From the NCBI GenBank assembly GCA_045586925.1, contig JAZNBG010000002.1:4257-68256 (forward strand): a stretch of 64,000 nt of DNA. Direction: 5' to 3'. This DNA is from SIG440 sp045586925 (lineage in GTDB: Bacteria; Bacillota; Clostridia; Monoglobales; Monoglobaceae). Shown piece by piece: positions 8,508 through 17,916 of this stretch; positions within the stretch are counted from its first letter, which is position 1, and the number at the start of each line of letters is the position of its first letter. The notes below the pieces were generated by a model. The model ran no database searches. It saw only the letters and a program-made list of their open reading frames with translations, and was not told the origin of the DNA. The position numbers were made by a program, and so were the translations under genes.

Positions 8508-8690
8508 GAGCATAAGGAAGTTGCCCCTCGTATGGTTCTAAAAGGCTGTTTCCCTGTAATCGTGTGTTAAAATGCTCGTGAATACACAAAGTATTCACTC
8601 CGCTTTTGCCTTCGCTTACAGAAAAACATCTCTTTTATAACTCGCAGACCCTGCTTTACAGGGCATACGATGCTCAACTGCCTTAAGCTC
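8508..8690. repeat. Long imperfect palindrome between grpE and dnaK
   Basis: The 277-bp gap holds no gene. Its ends pair over 16 nt with two mismatches (8508-8523 with 8675-8690), inner blocks also pair, and the tip is a perfect hairpin GTGAATAC-acaaa-GTATTCAC. It resembles a folded MITE-like or attenuator element; a similar structure follows dnaK. Confidence 0.6.
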
Positions 8691-8782
8691 TTGGAAATAA
8701 ACAGATTTTATTTAGTTAGAAAGACAGGTTTAATATCTGTGACTAAAATATATTTATAACAGAAAAAGAAAGGTGATTTATT

Positions 8783-10630
8783 ATGGCAAAAATTATAGGT
8801 ATTGACTTAGGTACAACAAATTCATGTGTTGCAGTTATGGAAGGCGGCGAGCCTACGGTTATCGCAAACCCCGAGGGTGCAAGAACAACTCCCTCTGTTG
8901 TAGCATTTACCAAAACAGGCGAAAGACTTGTTGGTCAGGTTGCAAAAAGACAGGCAATCACAAACCCCAACACAATCTCATCAATCAAGCGTGAGATGGG
9001 TACAGATTATAAGGTGGATATCGACGGCAAAAAGTACACTCCTCAGGAAGTTTCAGCTATGATTCTCCAAAAGCTGAAAGCCGATGCTGAAAGCTATCTT
9101 GGCGAAACAGTTACACAGGCAGTAATCACAGTTCCTGCATATTTCAGCGATGCACAGCGTCAGGCAACAAAGGATGCGGGTAAGATTGCAGGTCTTGAGG
9201 TTCTCAGAATTATCAACGAGCCAACCGCTGCAGCACTTGCTTATGGTCTTGATAAGGACAACGACCAGAAGATTATGGTTTATGACCTTGGCGGCGGTAC
9301 ATTCGACGTATCAATTCTTGAAATCGGCGACGGCGTTTTTGAAGTTCTTGCAACAAGCGGTAACAACAAGCTTGGCGGCGACGACTTCGACCAGAAGATT
9401 ATCGACTTTTTAGTTGATGAATTTAAAAAGGAAAATGGTATCGACCTTGCAGCAGATAAAATGGCACTTCAAAGACTTAAAGAAGCTGCTGAAAAGGCAA
9501 AGATTGAGCTTTCAGGTGTAATGAGCTCAAACATCAACCTTCCTTTTATCACAGCAGATGCTACAGGTCCCAAGCATCTTGATATCACACTTACACGCCA
9601 GAAGTTCAACGAGCTTACAGCAGACCTCGTTGAAAAGACAATGGTTCCCACAAAGAACGCACTTTCAGATGCAGGCATCAACCCGTCAGAAATAGATAAG
9701 GTTCTTCTTGTTGGTGGTTCATCAAGAATTCCTGCAGTTCAGGAAGCGGTACAAAGACTTATCGGCAAAGAGCCTCACAAGGGCATCAACCCCGACGAAT
9801 GTGTAGCACTTGGTGCTTGTATTCAGGCAGGTGTTCTTTCAGGCGATGTTGAAGACTTGGTACTCCTTGACGTAACACCTTTGTCACTTGGTATCGAAAC
9901 AATGGGTGGCGTGTTCACCAAGATTATCGAAAGAAATACAACAATCCCCACAAAGAAGAGCCAGATATTCTCAACTGCGGCAGACAGCCAGACAAGTGTT
10001 GAGGTTCACGTTCTTCAGGGCGAGCGTGAAATGGCTGCATACAACAAAACTCTTGGACGTTTCAGCCTTAACAACATTCCTCCCGCACCACGTGGCGTTC
10101 CTCAGATTGAAGTTTCATTTGATATCGACGCAAACGGTATCGTACACGTAACTGCAAAGGATATGGGCACAGGCAACAGCCAGGATATTACAATTACATC
10201 AAGCACAAATCTCTCTGACGAGGACATCGAAAAGGCAGTTAAAGAAGCAGAACAGTTTGCCGCAGAGGATAAAAAGAAGAAGGAAGCCGTTGACACAAGA
10301 AATGCGGCAGACAATATCGTATACCAGACCGAAAAGACACTTACAGACCTTGGTGACAAGATTTCTGAAGACGAGAAGGCGGGTATTCAGGCAGAGGTTG
10401 ACAAGCTGAAGGATATGCTGAAGACAGAAGAAATCGATGTCGAGGCAGTAAAAGCACAGACCGAGGCAGTATCAAAGAAATTCTATGACGTATCATCAAA
10501 GCTTTATGCAGATGCTGCTCAGGCACAACAGGCAGCTCAAGGTCAGGCAGACCCCAATGCAACAAATGCGGGCGGTGCAGCAGATGATAATGTTGTAGAT
10601 GCAGATTATAAAGTAGTAGACGAAGACTAA
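8783..10630 (+). CDS. dnaK: Molecular chaperone DnaK (Hsp70)
   Basis: This 615-aa protein has the full Hsp70 layout: an ATPase domain starting IGIDLGTTNSCVAVMEGG, with AYFSDAQRQATKDAG and DLGGGTFDVSILE, a substrate-binding domain (VTPLSLGIETMGG) and a helical lid ending in an Ala/Gln-rich tail with DADYKVVDED. It binds unfolded polypeptides with DnaJ and GrpE. RBS AAAGGTG precedes the ATG. It lies in the HrcA operon. Confidence 0.98.
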   Translation: MAKIIGIDLGTTNSCVAVMEGGEPTVIANPEGARTTPSVVAFTKTGERLVGQVAKRQAITNPNTISSIKREMGTDYKVDIDGKKYTPQEVSAMILQKLKADAESYLGETVTQAVITVPAYFSDAQRQATKDAGKIAGLEVLRIINEPTAAALAYGLDKDNDQKIMVYDLGGGTFDVSILEIGDGVFEVLATSGNNKLGGDDFDQKIIDFLVDEFKKENGIDLAADKMALQRLKEAAEKAKIELSGVMSSNINLPFITADATGPKHLDITLTRQKFNELTADLVEKTMVPTKNALSDAGINPSEIDKVLLVGGSSRIPAVQEAVQRLIGKEPHKGINPDECVALGACIQAGVLSGDVEDLVLLDVTPLSLGIETMGGVFTKIIERNTTIPTKKSQIFSTAADSQTSVEVHVLQGEREMAAYNKTLGRFSLNNIPPAPRGVPQIEVSFDIDANGIVHVTAKDMGTGNSQDITITSSTNLSDEDIEKAVKEAEQFAAEDKKKKEAVDTRNAADNIVYQTEKTLTDLGDKISEDEKAGIQAEVDKLKDMLKTEEIDVEAVKAQTEAVSKKFYDVSSKLYADAAQAQQAAQGQADPNATNAGGAADDNVVDADYKVVDED

Positions 10631-10632
10631 TT

Positions 10633-10770
10633 AAAAGAGTGTCGTAAAATGCACAGACCACACAAAGCATTTACGCTTTGTGTTATGGGCAAACCTCACC
10701 TCTCGGAGTACACAACAGTACGCCGTCGGGTTCGGTTTGTCCATTCTGCACTATTTTACTCCTCTCTTTT
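10633..10770. repeat. Imperfect palindrome between dnaK and dnaJ
   Basis: Outer arms begin AAAAGAG (10633) and end CTCTTTT (10770), with GTAAAAT and TGCA blocks paired inside. Two inner hairpins follow: CACAAAGC/GCTTTGTG, and GGGCAAACC/GGTTTGTCC with loop ACACAACA. The layout parallels the element at 8508-8690. No T-tract, so it is not a classical terminator. Confidence 0.55.
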
Positions 10771-10808
10771 GTAAAAGCAAAAATTGAAACAGACGGTTGG
10801 TGACAGAT

Positions 10809-11963
10809 TTGGCAGAAAAACGAGATTATTATGAGGTGCTGGGCGTTGATAAAAGCGCATCAGCCGATGAAATAAAAAAAGCATACCGACGCTTAGCAAA
10901 AAAATACCACCCCGACCTTAACCCCGGTGAAAAGGCTAAGGTTGCCGAGGAAAAGTTCAAGGAAGCCTCCGAGGCTTATGAAATTCTCAGCGATGCCGAC
11001 AAAAAACAAAGGTACGACCAGTTTGGTCACGCCGGCGTTGACCCTCAGGCAGGGGCAGGCGGCTATGGCGGTTACGGAGATTTTGGCGGATTTGGTGGCT
11101 TTGAGGATATCTTCGGGTCTTTCTTTGGCGGTGGTTTTGGCGGCGGTCAGTCAAGACGTAATCCAAACGCTCCGCAAAAGGGCAGAGATTTGAGATATAA
11201 CATTGATTTAACATTTGAGCAGGCTTGCTTTGGCTGCGAGATTGAGATGAATGTAAACCGTATGGAAAGGTGTGACACCTGCGGCGGTAGTGGTGCCGAG
11301 CCGGGAACATCCGCTGCAACCTGTAGTGTTTGTCACGGCACAGGTCAGGTCACAACTGTTCAGCGTACAGCCTTTGGCAGCTTTCAAAGTTCAAGACCCT
11401 GTTCGACCTGTGGCGGAACGGGCAAGGTTATCCCCAATCCCTGTAAGGACTGTCGTGGTGACGGCACAGTTCGCAAAAGCCGCAAGGTTAAGGTGAAAGT
11501 TCCTGCAGGTATTGATAACGAACAGATTATATCGGTAAGCGGTCAGGCAGATGCCGGCAAAAACGGCGGTCCCAACGGCGACCTTCTGGTTGTTACCCGT
11601 GTTAAAAAGCACAAAATATTTACCCGTCAGGGTTATGATATTCTTTGTGATTTCCCCATCACTTTTGTCGAGGCAACTTTGGGTGCCGAGGTAGAGGTTC
11701 CCACCATTGATGGCAAGGTGAAGTACAACATTCCCGAGGGCACGCAGACAGGCACAGTATTCCGTCTTAAGGGCAAGGGTGTGCCCAAGCTTCACGGCAA
11801 CGGTGCCCGTGGCGACCAGTATGTGAAAATTAATATTGAAATTCCTAAGAATTTATCAGACAAACAAAAGGAAATTTTAATGCAGTTTGACGAGAATGTC
11901 GAGCCGGGAAAATATAAGGAAAGAAAGAGTTTTTTTGATAAGGTAAAGGACTTTTTGAAATAA
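10809..11963 (+). CDS. dnaJ: Molecular chaperone DnaJ (Hsp40)
   Basis: This 384-aa protein has an N-terminal J domain with HPD, a Gly/Phe-rich linker, four CxxCxGxG zinc-binding repeats (CDTCGGSG, CSVCHGTG, CSTCGGTG, CKDCRGDG) and the C-terminal substrate-binding domains. The start is taken as TTG 10809, giving the family-typical MAEKRDYYEVLGV after GGTGA. In-frame starts 9 and 12 nt upstream are less well placed. It stimulates the DnaK ATPase and is followed by prmA, a common Clostridia arrangement. Confidence 0.97.
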   Translation: MAEKRDYYEVLGVDKSASADEIKKAYRRLAKKYHPDLNPGEKAKVAEEKFKEASEAYEILSDADKKQRYDQFGHAGVDPQAGAGGYGGYGDFGGFGGFEDIFGSFFGGGFGGGQSRRNPNAPQKGRDLRYNIDLTFEQACFGCEIEMNVNRMERCDTCGGSGAEPGTSAATCSVCHGTGQVTTVQRTAFGSFQSSRPCSTCGGTGKVIPNPCKDCRGDGTVRKSRKVKVKVPAGIDNEQIISVSGQADAGKNGGPNGDLLVVTRVKKHKIFTRQGYDILCDFPITFVEATLGAEVEVPTIDGKVKYNIPEGTQTGTVFRLKGKGVPKLHGNGARGDQYVKINIEIPKNLSDKQKEILMQFDENVEPGKYKERKSFFDKVKDFLK

Positions 11964-12011
11964 GACGGTGGGAGGATTATGTCCTCCCACAGCGTTTATA
12001 AGGAGAAAATT

Positions 12012-12980
12012 ATGGATTGGATACAAATAAAAATCACAACCACCAACGAGGGTATTGACCCAATATGCGGCGTGCTTTATGATATGGGCATAACGGGCAT
12101 CGAAATCAGCGATAAGGAAGATTTTAAGGAATTTCTCGAAAGCAACCGCAAGTATTGGGATTATGTTGACGAGGAGCTTGAAAGATTAAAGGATGCCGAC
12201 AGCTGTATAACAATATATTTTTCTAAGGACGAAGAAGGTCTTGCTCAGCTTGAACAAGTTAAGAATGCTATTTGCGAGCTTCGCAGAGCTGATACAGATG
12301 GGCTTTTTGGCAGCCTTGAAATCCTGACCGAGAATATGAAGGACGAGGACTGGTCCGAAAACTGGAAACAGTATTTCAAACCCTTGGAAATCGGAAAACG
12401 AGTTCTTGTTGTGCCCGAATGGGAGACAGATGTTCCGCAAAATGACAGAGTAAAGTTCCTGATTAATCCGGGAATGAGCTTTGGTACAGGCTCTCACGAA
12501 AGTACAAAAATGTGCATTGAAGAGATTGAAAAGTATGTAAAGCAAGGCGACAAGGTGCTTGACCTTGGCTGCGGCTCGGGAATACTTTCGGTAATTGCTT
12601 TGCTTCTTGGCGCAGGCGATGCAACGGCTGTTGATATCGACCCTATGGCGGTGGAGGTTGCGTATTCCAATCTGGCACTCAACGGCTTGCCCCGTGAAAT
12701 TTATCACGGTTATGACGGCGACATTACAACAGACAAGGCTCTTTGCGCAAAGCTTGCCGAAAATAAATACGAGATTGTTCTTGCAAACATTGTGGCAGAC
12801 GTAATTATTGCCTTATCAGGATTTGTAAAGGATTTTATGAAGGAAGACGGCGTGTTTATCTGCTCGGGCATAATTATCGACCGAAAGGACGAGGTGATAG
12901 CGGCTCTTGAAAATGCAGGGCTCAAGGTGAAGGAAGTCCGTACTATGGGCGAATGGGCAGCAGTGGTTTGCACGCTGTAG
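12012..12980 (+). CDS. prmA: Ribosomal protein L11 methyltransferase PrmA
   Basis: This 322-aa protein has an N-terminal L11-binding domain and a class I SAM methyltransferase domain with LDLGCGSGILSVIALLLGAG (motif I) and NPGMSFGTGSHEST (the PrmA signature before it). NIVADVI is in the position of the catalytic NxLA-type motif. Start 12012 follows AAGGAG. It is the last gene of the heat-shock operon, followed by a terminator. Confidence 0.93.
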   Translation: MDWIQIKITTTNEGIDPICGVLYDMGITGIEISDKEDFKEFLESNRKYWDYVDEELERLKDADSCITIYFSKDEEGLAQLEQVKNAICELRRADTDGLFGSLEILTENMKDEDWSENWKQYFKPLEIGKRVLVVPEWETDVPQNDRVKFLINPGMSFGTGSHESTKMCIEEIEKYVKQGDKVLDLGCGSGILSVIALLLGAGDATAVDIDPMAVEVAYSNLALNGLPREIYHGYDGDITTDKALCAKLAENKYEIVLANIVADVIIALSGFVKDFMKEDGVFICSGIIIDRKDEVIAALENAGLKVKEVRTMGEWAAVVCTL

Positions 12981-13005
12981 TATCACGATAATAAAGTTAC
13001 AAATA

Positions 13006-13031
13006 AAAGCTCCCTTTAATCGGGAGCTTTT
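13006..13031. terminator. Bidirectional terminator between prmA and the hydroxyacid dehydrogenase
   Basis: AAAAGCTCCC (13006-13015) pairs with GGGAGCTTTT (13022-13031); the genes on both sides converge on it. Confidence 0.9.
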
Positions 13032-13032
13032 G

Positions 13033-13977
13033 CTATATTATCCTATTTTGAGCATTACCCTCAAAAAAGCATTTTATATTCTCTGAAATTATTTTCACGC
13101 ATCGCATACGTGACTCATACGCACCCCACGCCATATGGGGCGTAAGCAATACATTGTCAAGATCTTTAATTTCATAAAAGGGATGGTCTTTTTCAAATGG
13201 CTCGACGGAATATACATCACAGCCAAGCAGAATTTTTCCGTTCTTTGCCGCATCTGCAAGTGCGTTTTCATCTGCAACGGCACCCCTTGCGGTGTTTATA
13301 ACAATAGCGCCTTGTTTCATTGATTCAATCCGACTGCGGTTTAACATATTTCGTGTACTGTCGGAAAGTGGAATGTGCAGCGAGATAATATCACATTCAC
13401 GACAGATGGTGTCAATATCCGCAAGGGGAAAGTTACCTTCCTGCTTGCGTCGGCACACTAAAACATTACATCCGATTGCCTTTGCAATTTCCGCAACCTT
13501 TGTACCTATTCCGCCGCCGCCAACAACGCCCCACACCAAAGAACTCATTTCGTGAAAAACAGGAACAAGGCAGTTGGCAACTCCTGAATCGGTATACTTG
13601 CCCGAATTTACCACGTTGCGGTATTCGCCAAGATGTGTGGCAAGCGACATTGCCATTGCAACCGATACTTGTGCAACACTGTCGGTGGAGTATCCGGGAA
13701 CATTGCAAAGACCGATACCTCGGCTTTTGCAATACTCAAGGTCAATGTTGTCATAGCCTGTTGCTGCAACACAAATAAGCTTAAGATTTTCAGCGTTTTT
13801 TAGTGTACTTTCGTTACATTTTATTTTATTGACAACTATGACATCTGCATCGCCGATGTGGTCTGTCATTTCTTCGGGCGAAGTGGACGGATATTCTGCA
13901 GTTTCGCCCAAAGCCCGTATGGGCAAAAGGTCAATATCGCTACCTAAGGTTGATTTATCAAGAATTGCAATCTTCAT
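13033..13977 (-). CDS. D-isomer-specific 2-hydroxyacid dehydrogenase
   Basis: This 314-aa NAD-dependent dehydrogenase has the Rossmann GGGGIGTKVAEIAKAIG and the catalytic Arg in NTARGAVADENAL. The Glu in the DVYSVEPFEKDHP block and the His in LTPHMAWGAYESR complete the site. Similarity is closest in style to glycerate/phosphoglycerate-type enzymes, but the substrate is not decided by sequence. RBS AGGAGAA precedes the ATG. The YtvI-like gene lies 16 nt upstream in the same direction. Confidence 0.88.
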   Translation of the reverse strand: MKIAILDKSTLGSDIDLLPIRALGETAEYPSTSPEEMTDHIGDADVIVVNKIKCNESTLKNAENLKLICVAATGYDNIDLEYCKSRGIGLCNVPGYSTDSVAQVSVAMAMSLATHLGEYRNVVNSGKYTDSGVANCLVPVFHEMSSLVWGVVGGGGIGTKVAEIAKAIGCNVLVCRRKQEGNFPLADIDTICRECDIISLHIPLSDSTRNMLNRSRIESMKQGAIVINTARGAVADENALADAAKNGKILLGCDVYSVEPFEKDHPFYEIKDLDNVLLTPHMAWGAYESRMRCVKIISENIKCFFEGNAQNRII

Positions 13978-13993
13978 TTAAGTTCTCCTAAAA

Positions 13994-15079
13994 TTATTCC
14001 TTCCACAGCTTAATTCTGCCGCTTTTATGAAGCCCGATAAGAATGGTCAGGCTTATTGGCAGAACAATCATTCCGCCAACCCCCATCCACAGATAACCAA
14101 GGTAAATGGCAATCAGGGTAACAAGGGGATGAAGTCCAAGCTGGTCGCCCACGATTTTAGGTTCGGCAAAGTTTCTTACAACCAGAACAACCAGATATAT
14201 AATGATAAGTCCAATTGCAACATAATAGTTGCGGGTTATCAGCGAAAAGATTGCCCAGGGGATAAGAATTCCGCCCGTACCGATAACGGGAAAGACATCC
14301 GCAAAAGCAATAAGTGCGGCAATTCCGATGGCACTTTCGATTTTCAGAATGGAAAGTCCAATTGAAAGCTCGGCAAAGGTAAGTATCCAGATTATAAGAT
14401 AGGCCCGCAGATAGCGAAGAATTGTTTTACCTAGGTGTTCTTTTGCATCGCCCAAAAAACCGGCAAACTTTGGCGGAAGCTGCTTTTTGATAAACCCGAC
14501 AATTCTTGTATAATCCATACTGATAAAAACAGATGATAAAATCGCAAACACAAATGAGATAAGGAAGAAAGGCAACTTTGTAGTAGTGCTTGCGAGAGCC
14601 TTGCCCATAGATGCCGACAGATTGATAATAAAATCTCGAATGGAGTCTATCGCACTTTCAAGCACGCTGTATATCTGATTTAAAGTGTCGGGAGATATGT
14701 TTGCAGTTAAATCGGTTATAGTTTTATTAAGCCAAAGAAGAAACGGCTGAATACTGTTGTCATAATATTCGGGCATATTCGAAAACAGTTCTTTAAGAGA
14801 GCCGTATATTTTCGAGCCAAGCCCCCATATAAGCAGAACAATCAAAGAATATTCAACTATCAAAACAACAACGGCGCAAAACTTTCGGTTAATTTTAATC
14901 CGTTTGCAGATTGCGCTGACAGGAGCGTTAACCGAGAGGGCAATAACAAAGCCCACAATAAAGGGCATAAGCCACTTTGCGGCATATCTCAGCCCCAAAA
15001 GGGCCAGCACGGCAACAAGCACAATATATGCCGTGTTGATAATAAATTCCTTACGCTTTTCAAGATGTTCGTTTTGCAT
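13994..15079 (-). CDS. AI-2E/YtvI family membrane protein
   Basis: This 361-aa protein has paired N-terminal membrane helices, a long amphipathic middle region (about 80-180) and a C-terminal cluster of helices with the IIYLVVLVVRNFAEPKIVG signature of the AI-2E family. In Clostridia this size and context fits the sporulation-associated YtvI branch, but a permease role is equally possible. Start 15079 follows AAGGAAG; the upstream in-frame ATG at 15157 lacks an RBS. Confidence 0.8.
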   Translation of the reverse strand: MQNEHLEKRKEFIINTAYIVLVAVLALLGLRYAAKWLMPFIVGFVIALSVNAPVSAICKRIKINRKFCAVVVLIVEYSLIVLLIWGLGSKIYGSLKELFSNMPEYYDNSIQPFLLWLNKTITDLTANISPDTLNQIYSVLESAIDSIRDFIINLSASMGKALASTTTKLPFFLISFVFAILSSVFISMDYTRIVGFIKKQLPPKFAGFLGDAKEHLGKTILRYLRAYLIIWILTFAELSIGLSILKIESAIGIAALIAFADVFPVIGTGGILIPWAIFSLITRNYYVAIGLIIIYLVVLVVRNFAEPKIVGDQLGLHPLVTLIAIYLGYLWMGVGGMIVLPISLTILIGLHKSGRIKLWKE

Positions 15080-15212
15080 ATAAGATAACTTCCTTTCCAA
15101 AGGCTTTAAACACAAATATCTTATTTTTATTATGGCACATTCAAAAGGTTTTGTCAAGAAAACGGCGGATTTGTGGACTTTGCATTTTTTAAATAAAAAA
15201 ATAATTTTTCTC

Positions 15213-15241
15213 TTGAATAGTTAATAAAGATATGATATACT
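15213..15241 (+). promoter_or_regulatory. Promoter upstream of the coiled-coil membrane protein
   Basis: TTGAAT (15213-15218), 17-bp spacer, TATACT (15236-15241). Confidence 0.6.
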
Positions 15242-15278
15242 TTTGAAAAGAGAGATTGCTATTATGGAGGAGTATGAA

Positions 15279-15782
15279 ATGAACGACAAAACACATATAT
15301 CTTTAAAAACAAAAAAGATTCTGATGGGAACGGGAATTGTCTTTGGCACAGTTCTTGTGTTTGTTGTATCATTTTTCCTTTCCTTTAGTCTTATTATAAA
15401 CCCTATAAGTTTTTCACCTATTGGCAGCGATGATGTTGCAGCCGAGAATGAGGAACTTAAAACTCAGGTGCAGACCCTTGAAGACGAGGTCGAATATCTT
15501 AATGCGGCGGTTGAAAAGTACAAGAACAATGTCAACACCCCCGCACCTCCCCAGACGGTAGACATTCCGGTGACAACCACACCTTCCGCACCGCAACAAA
15601 AACCGGCGACACCAACCGGGGACGGAGCAAACTCTCCGTCAGACAGCAATCCGTCACCAGATGATATCGGGGGAGAGTCAAGTGTCGATGAGGAATTTAC
15701 GCCTGATACAGTGACAACTCCCGAGGGCGGCTTTGAACCCGAGATAGAGCCTGACGTTACGGTTATTGACGTTTCTGAATAA
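15279..15782 (+). CDS. Single-pass membrane protein with coiled coil and acidic tail
   Basis: This 167-aa protein has a short basic N-terminus, one membrane helix (about 15-38), a coiled coil rich in Glu/Leu (ENEELKTQVQTLEDEVEYL) and a Pro/Thr/Asp-rich disordered tail. The layout recalls divisome or septum-associated proteins, but I see no family signature. Start 15279 is fixed by GGAGGAG six bases upstream. It precedes pyrH by 58 nt on the same strand. Confidence 0.65.
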   Translation: MNDKTHISLKTKKILMGTGIVFGTVLVFVVSFFLSFSLIINPISFSPIGSDDVAAENEELKTQVQTLEDEVEYLNAAVEKYKNNVNTPAPPQTVDIPVTTTPSAPQQKPATPTGDGANSPSDSNPSPDDIGGESSVDEEFTPDTVTTPEGGFEPEIEPDVTVIDVSE

Positions 15783-15840
15783 GTATAAATCAGGGCAGCT
15801 GGCCCTTTGCTAAAATAAATTATTATTTGGAGGAAAACCT

Positions 15841-16545
15841 ATGGCAGTAAAATACAAGAGAGTGATGCTTAAAATCAGCGGCGAGGCCCTGGCGGGCGAA
15901 AAGGGCTTTGGCCTTGACAGCGCAACTGTTACAAGCATTGCAGAAAAAATTAAGGAATGTTCTGAGATGGGTTGTGAAATTGCCATTGTTGTAGGCGGCG
16001 GCAATTTCTGGAGAGGCAGAACAGGCGAGGGTATGGACAGAAGCCGTGCAGACCATATGGGTATGCTGGCAACAGTTATTAACTCTCTGGCACTTCTTGA
16101 TGCTCTTGAACAGCAAGGCGTTGCAGCACGTGTACAGACGGCTATTGAAATGCGACAGATTGCAGAGCCATATATCAGGCTTAAGGCAATGCGCCATCTT
16201 GATAAGGGCAGAGTAGTTATTTTTGCCTGCGGAACAGGCAACCCCTTCTTCTCGACAGATACAACAGCGGCACTCCGTGCGGCTGAAATCGATGCAGAAA
16301 TTATTCTTCTGGCAAAGAAGGTTGATGCGGTTTATGACAGTGACCCCCATATAAATCCCAACGCCGTAAAGTTTGACAGTCTCAGCTATATTGATGTTCT
16401 CAACCGTGGTCTTGGCGTTATGGATTCAACAGCAACATCACTTTGTATGGACAACAACATTCCCATTCTGGTATTCGGTCTTAATGACCCCGAAAATATC
16501 AAAAGGGCTGTTCAGGGCGAAAAAATCGGAACAATTGTAAAATAA
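15841..16545 (+). CDS. pyrH: UMP kinase
   Basis: This 234-aa protein of the amino-acid-kinase fold carries KRVMLKISGEALAG at the N-terminus, GGGNFWRG, and GTGNPFFSTDTTAALRAAE in the UMP-binding region. It phosphorylates UMP to UDP. It begins after GGAGG and is followed 26 nt later by frr, the usual bacterial pairing. Confidence 0.97.
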   Translation: MAVKYKRVMLKISGEALAGEKGFGLDSATVTSIAEKIKECSEMGCEIAIVVGGGNFWRGRTGEGMDRSRADHMGMLATVINSLALLDALEQQGVAARVQTAIEMRQIAEPYIRLKAMRHLDKGRVVIFACGTGNPFFSTDTTAALRAAEIDAEIILLAKKVDAVYDSDPHINPNAVKFDSLSYIDVLNRGLGVMDSTATSLCMDNNIPILVFGLNDPENIKRAVQGEKIGTIVK

Positions 16546-16571
16546 TATATATCTGAAAGGAAACGGAATTT

Positions 16572-17114
16572 ATGAAAAACGCAGAAAGCAAAATGGAAAA
16601 AGCTATTGCCGTTCTTCAGGGAGATTTGGCGGCAATTCGTGCAGGACGTGCAAACCCTGCAATTTTAGACAAAGTAACAGTTGAATATTACGGTGTTGCA
16701 ACTCCTATCCAGCAGGTTGGTACTGTTGCAGTTCCTGAGCCAAGAACAATCACTATTCAGCCCTGGGATGCATCAATCTTAGGCGAAATAGAAAAGGCAA
16801 TTCTTAAATCGGATGTTGGTATCACACCCAATAATGACGGCAAGACCATCCGTCTTAACTTCCCGCCTCTTACCGAGGAGAGAAGAAAAGAGCTTGTTAA
16901 AGGCATTTCAAAGCGTGGCGAAGAATGTAAGGTTGCTGTACGTAATGTGCGTCGAGATGCTCTTGAAGGCTTTAAAAAGCAAAAGAAGGACGGCGAAATT
17001 ACAGAGGACGATTTGAAGAATCTTGAAACACAGATTCAAAAGCTTACAGATAAGTTTGTGGCTCAGATTGACACAGTGGTTTCAGCAAAAGAAAAAGAGA
17101 TTTTAGAGGTTTAA
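16572..17114 (+). CDS. frr: Ribosome recycling factor
   Basis: This 180-aa, full-length RRF has the long three-helix bundle, with RAGRANPAILDKVTVEYYG and PEPRTITIQPWD. With EF-G it splits post-termination ribosomes. It starts after AAAGGAA and is six bases from uppS. Confidence 0.97.
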   Translation: MKNAESKMEKAIAVLQGDLAAIRAGRANPAILDKVTVEYYGVATPIQQVGTVAVPEPRTITIQPWDASILGEIEKAILKSDVGITPNNDGKTIRLNFPPLTEERRKELVKGISKRGEECKVAVRNVRRDALEGFKKQKKDGEITEDDLKNLETQIQKLTDKFVAQIDTVVSAKEKEILEV

Positions 17115-17120
17115 CCTTTT

Positions 17121-17861
17121 ATGTTTTTTAGAAAAAAGAAAAGTATTGAGGCTCTTGACCCAAACAATATTCCTCAGCACATAGGAATTATTATGGACGG
17201 AAACGGAAGATGGGCAAAGTCTAAAGGGCTTCCCCGTAGTGCCGGACATCGTGCAGGGGCAGAAACTCTTAAAAAAATTGTAAAATATTGCAACAAAATC
17301 GGTGTAAAGTGTGTTACTGCATATGCCTTTTCGACCGAAAATTGGAACCGACCCAGGGCAGAAGTTGATACCCTGATGGAACTCCTTTATAACTATCTGC
17401 AGCAGGTTGAGGAACAGTTTGGAGGGACAAACGTGATTCTTAAGGTAATTGGCGACCGCAGCGCATTATCCGACAAGATAAATGCGGCGATTGACCACGC
17501 CGAGGAATATACATCAAAAAACACCGGTCTTGTGCTTAATGTCGCCCTTAATTATGGGGGACGTGCAGAAATAACCGAGGCGGCAAAGGCTCTTGCTGAT
17601 AAAATTGCAAAAGGTAAGCGAACGCTGAGAGATGTTTCCGAACAGGATTTAAACGAGTTAATGTATACGCGTGGTCTACCTGAGGTTGATTTGATTATAA
17701 GACCCAGCGGCGAATACCGTCTTTCAAATTTTCTGTTGTGGCAGGCAGCTTATGCGGAATTTTGGTTTAGCAACATAAATTGGCCTGACTTTTCCGAAAA
17801 AGATATGTATCAGGCTATCCTTGATTATCAAAAGCGCAACAGACGTTTTGGTAAAATTTAG
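17121..17861 (+). CDS. uppS: Isoprenyl transferase (undecaprenyl diphosphate synthase)
   Basis: This 246-aa cis-prenyltransferase has HIGIIMDGNGRWAKSKGL with the catalytic Asp, AFSTENWNRP, and RPSGEYRLSNFLLWQAAYAE. It makes the C55 lipid carrier of wall synthesis. The motif DLIIRPSGE has Pro where many homologues have Thr, which is conservative. It is followed by a terminator-like hairpin before cdsA. Confidence 0.95.
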   Translation: MFFRKKKSIEALDPNNIPQHIGIIMDGNGRWAKSKGLPRSAGHRAGAETLKKIVKYCNKIGVKCVTAYAFSTENWNRPRAEVDTLMELLYNYLQQVEEQFGGTNVILKVIGDRSALSDKINAAIDHAEEYTSKNTGLVLNVALNYGGRAEITEAAKALADKIAKGKRTLRDVSEQDLNELMYTRGLPEVDLIIRPSGEYRLSNFLLWQAAYAEFWFSNINWPDFSEKDMYQAILDYQKRNRRFGKI

Positions 17862-17871
17862 AATGTTTTTT

Positions 17872-17898
17872 ACGGGCGGATAGCATCCGCCCGTTTTT
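17872..17898 (+). terminator. Intrinsic terminator inside the pyrH-rseP block
   Basis: ACGGGCGGA (17872-17880) pairs with TCCGCCCGT (17886-17894), followed by a T-run. It should separate pyrH-frr-uppS from cdsA-dxr-rseP or attenuate between them. Confidence 0.75.
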
Positions 17899-17916
17899 AC
17901 AAATGGAGGGGCTTTT

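Noticed and set aside
9469..10670. Open frames antisense to dnaK and dnaJ
   Set aside because: They are shadows of highly biased coding sequence, with no RBS or recognisable motifs.
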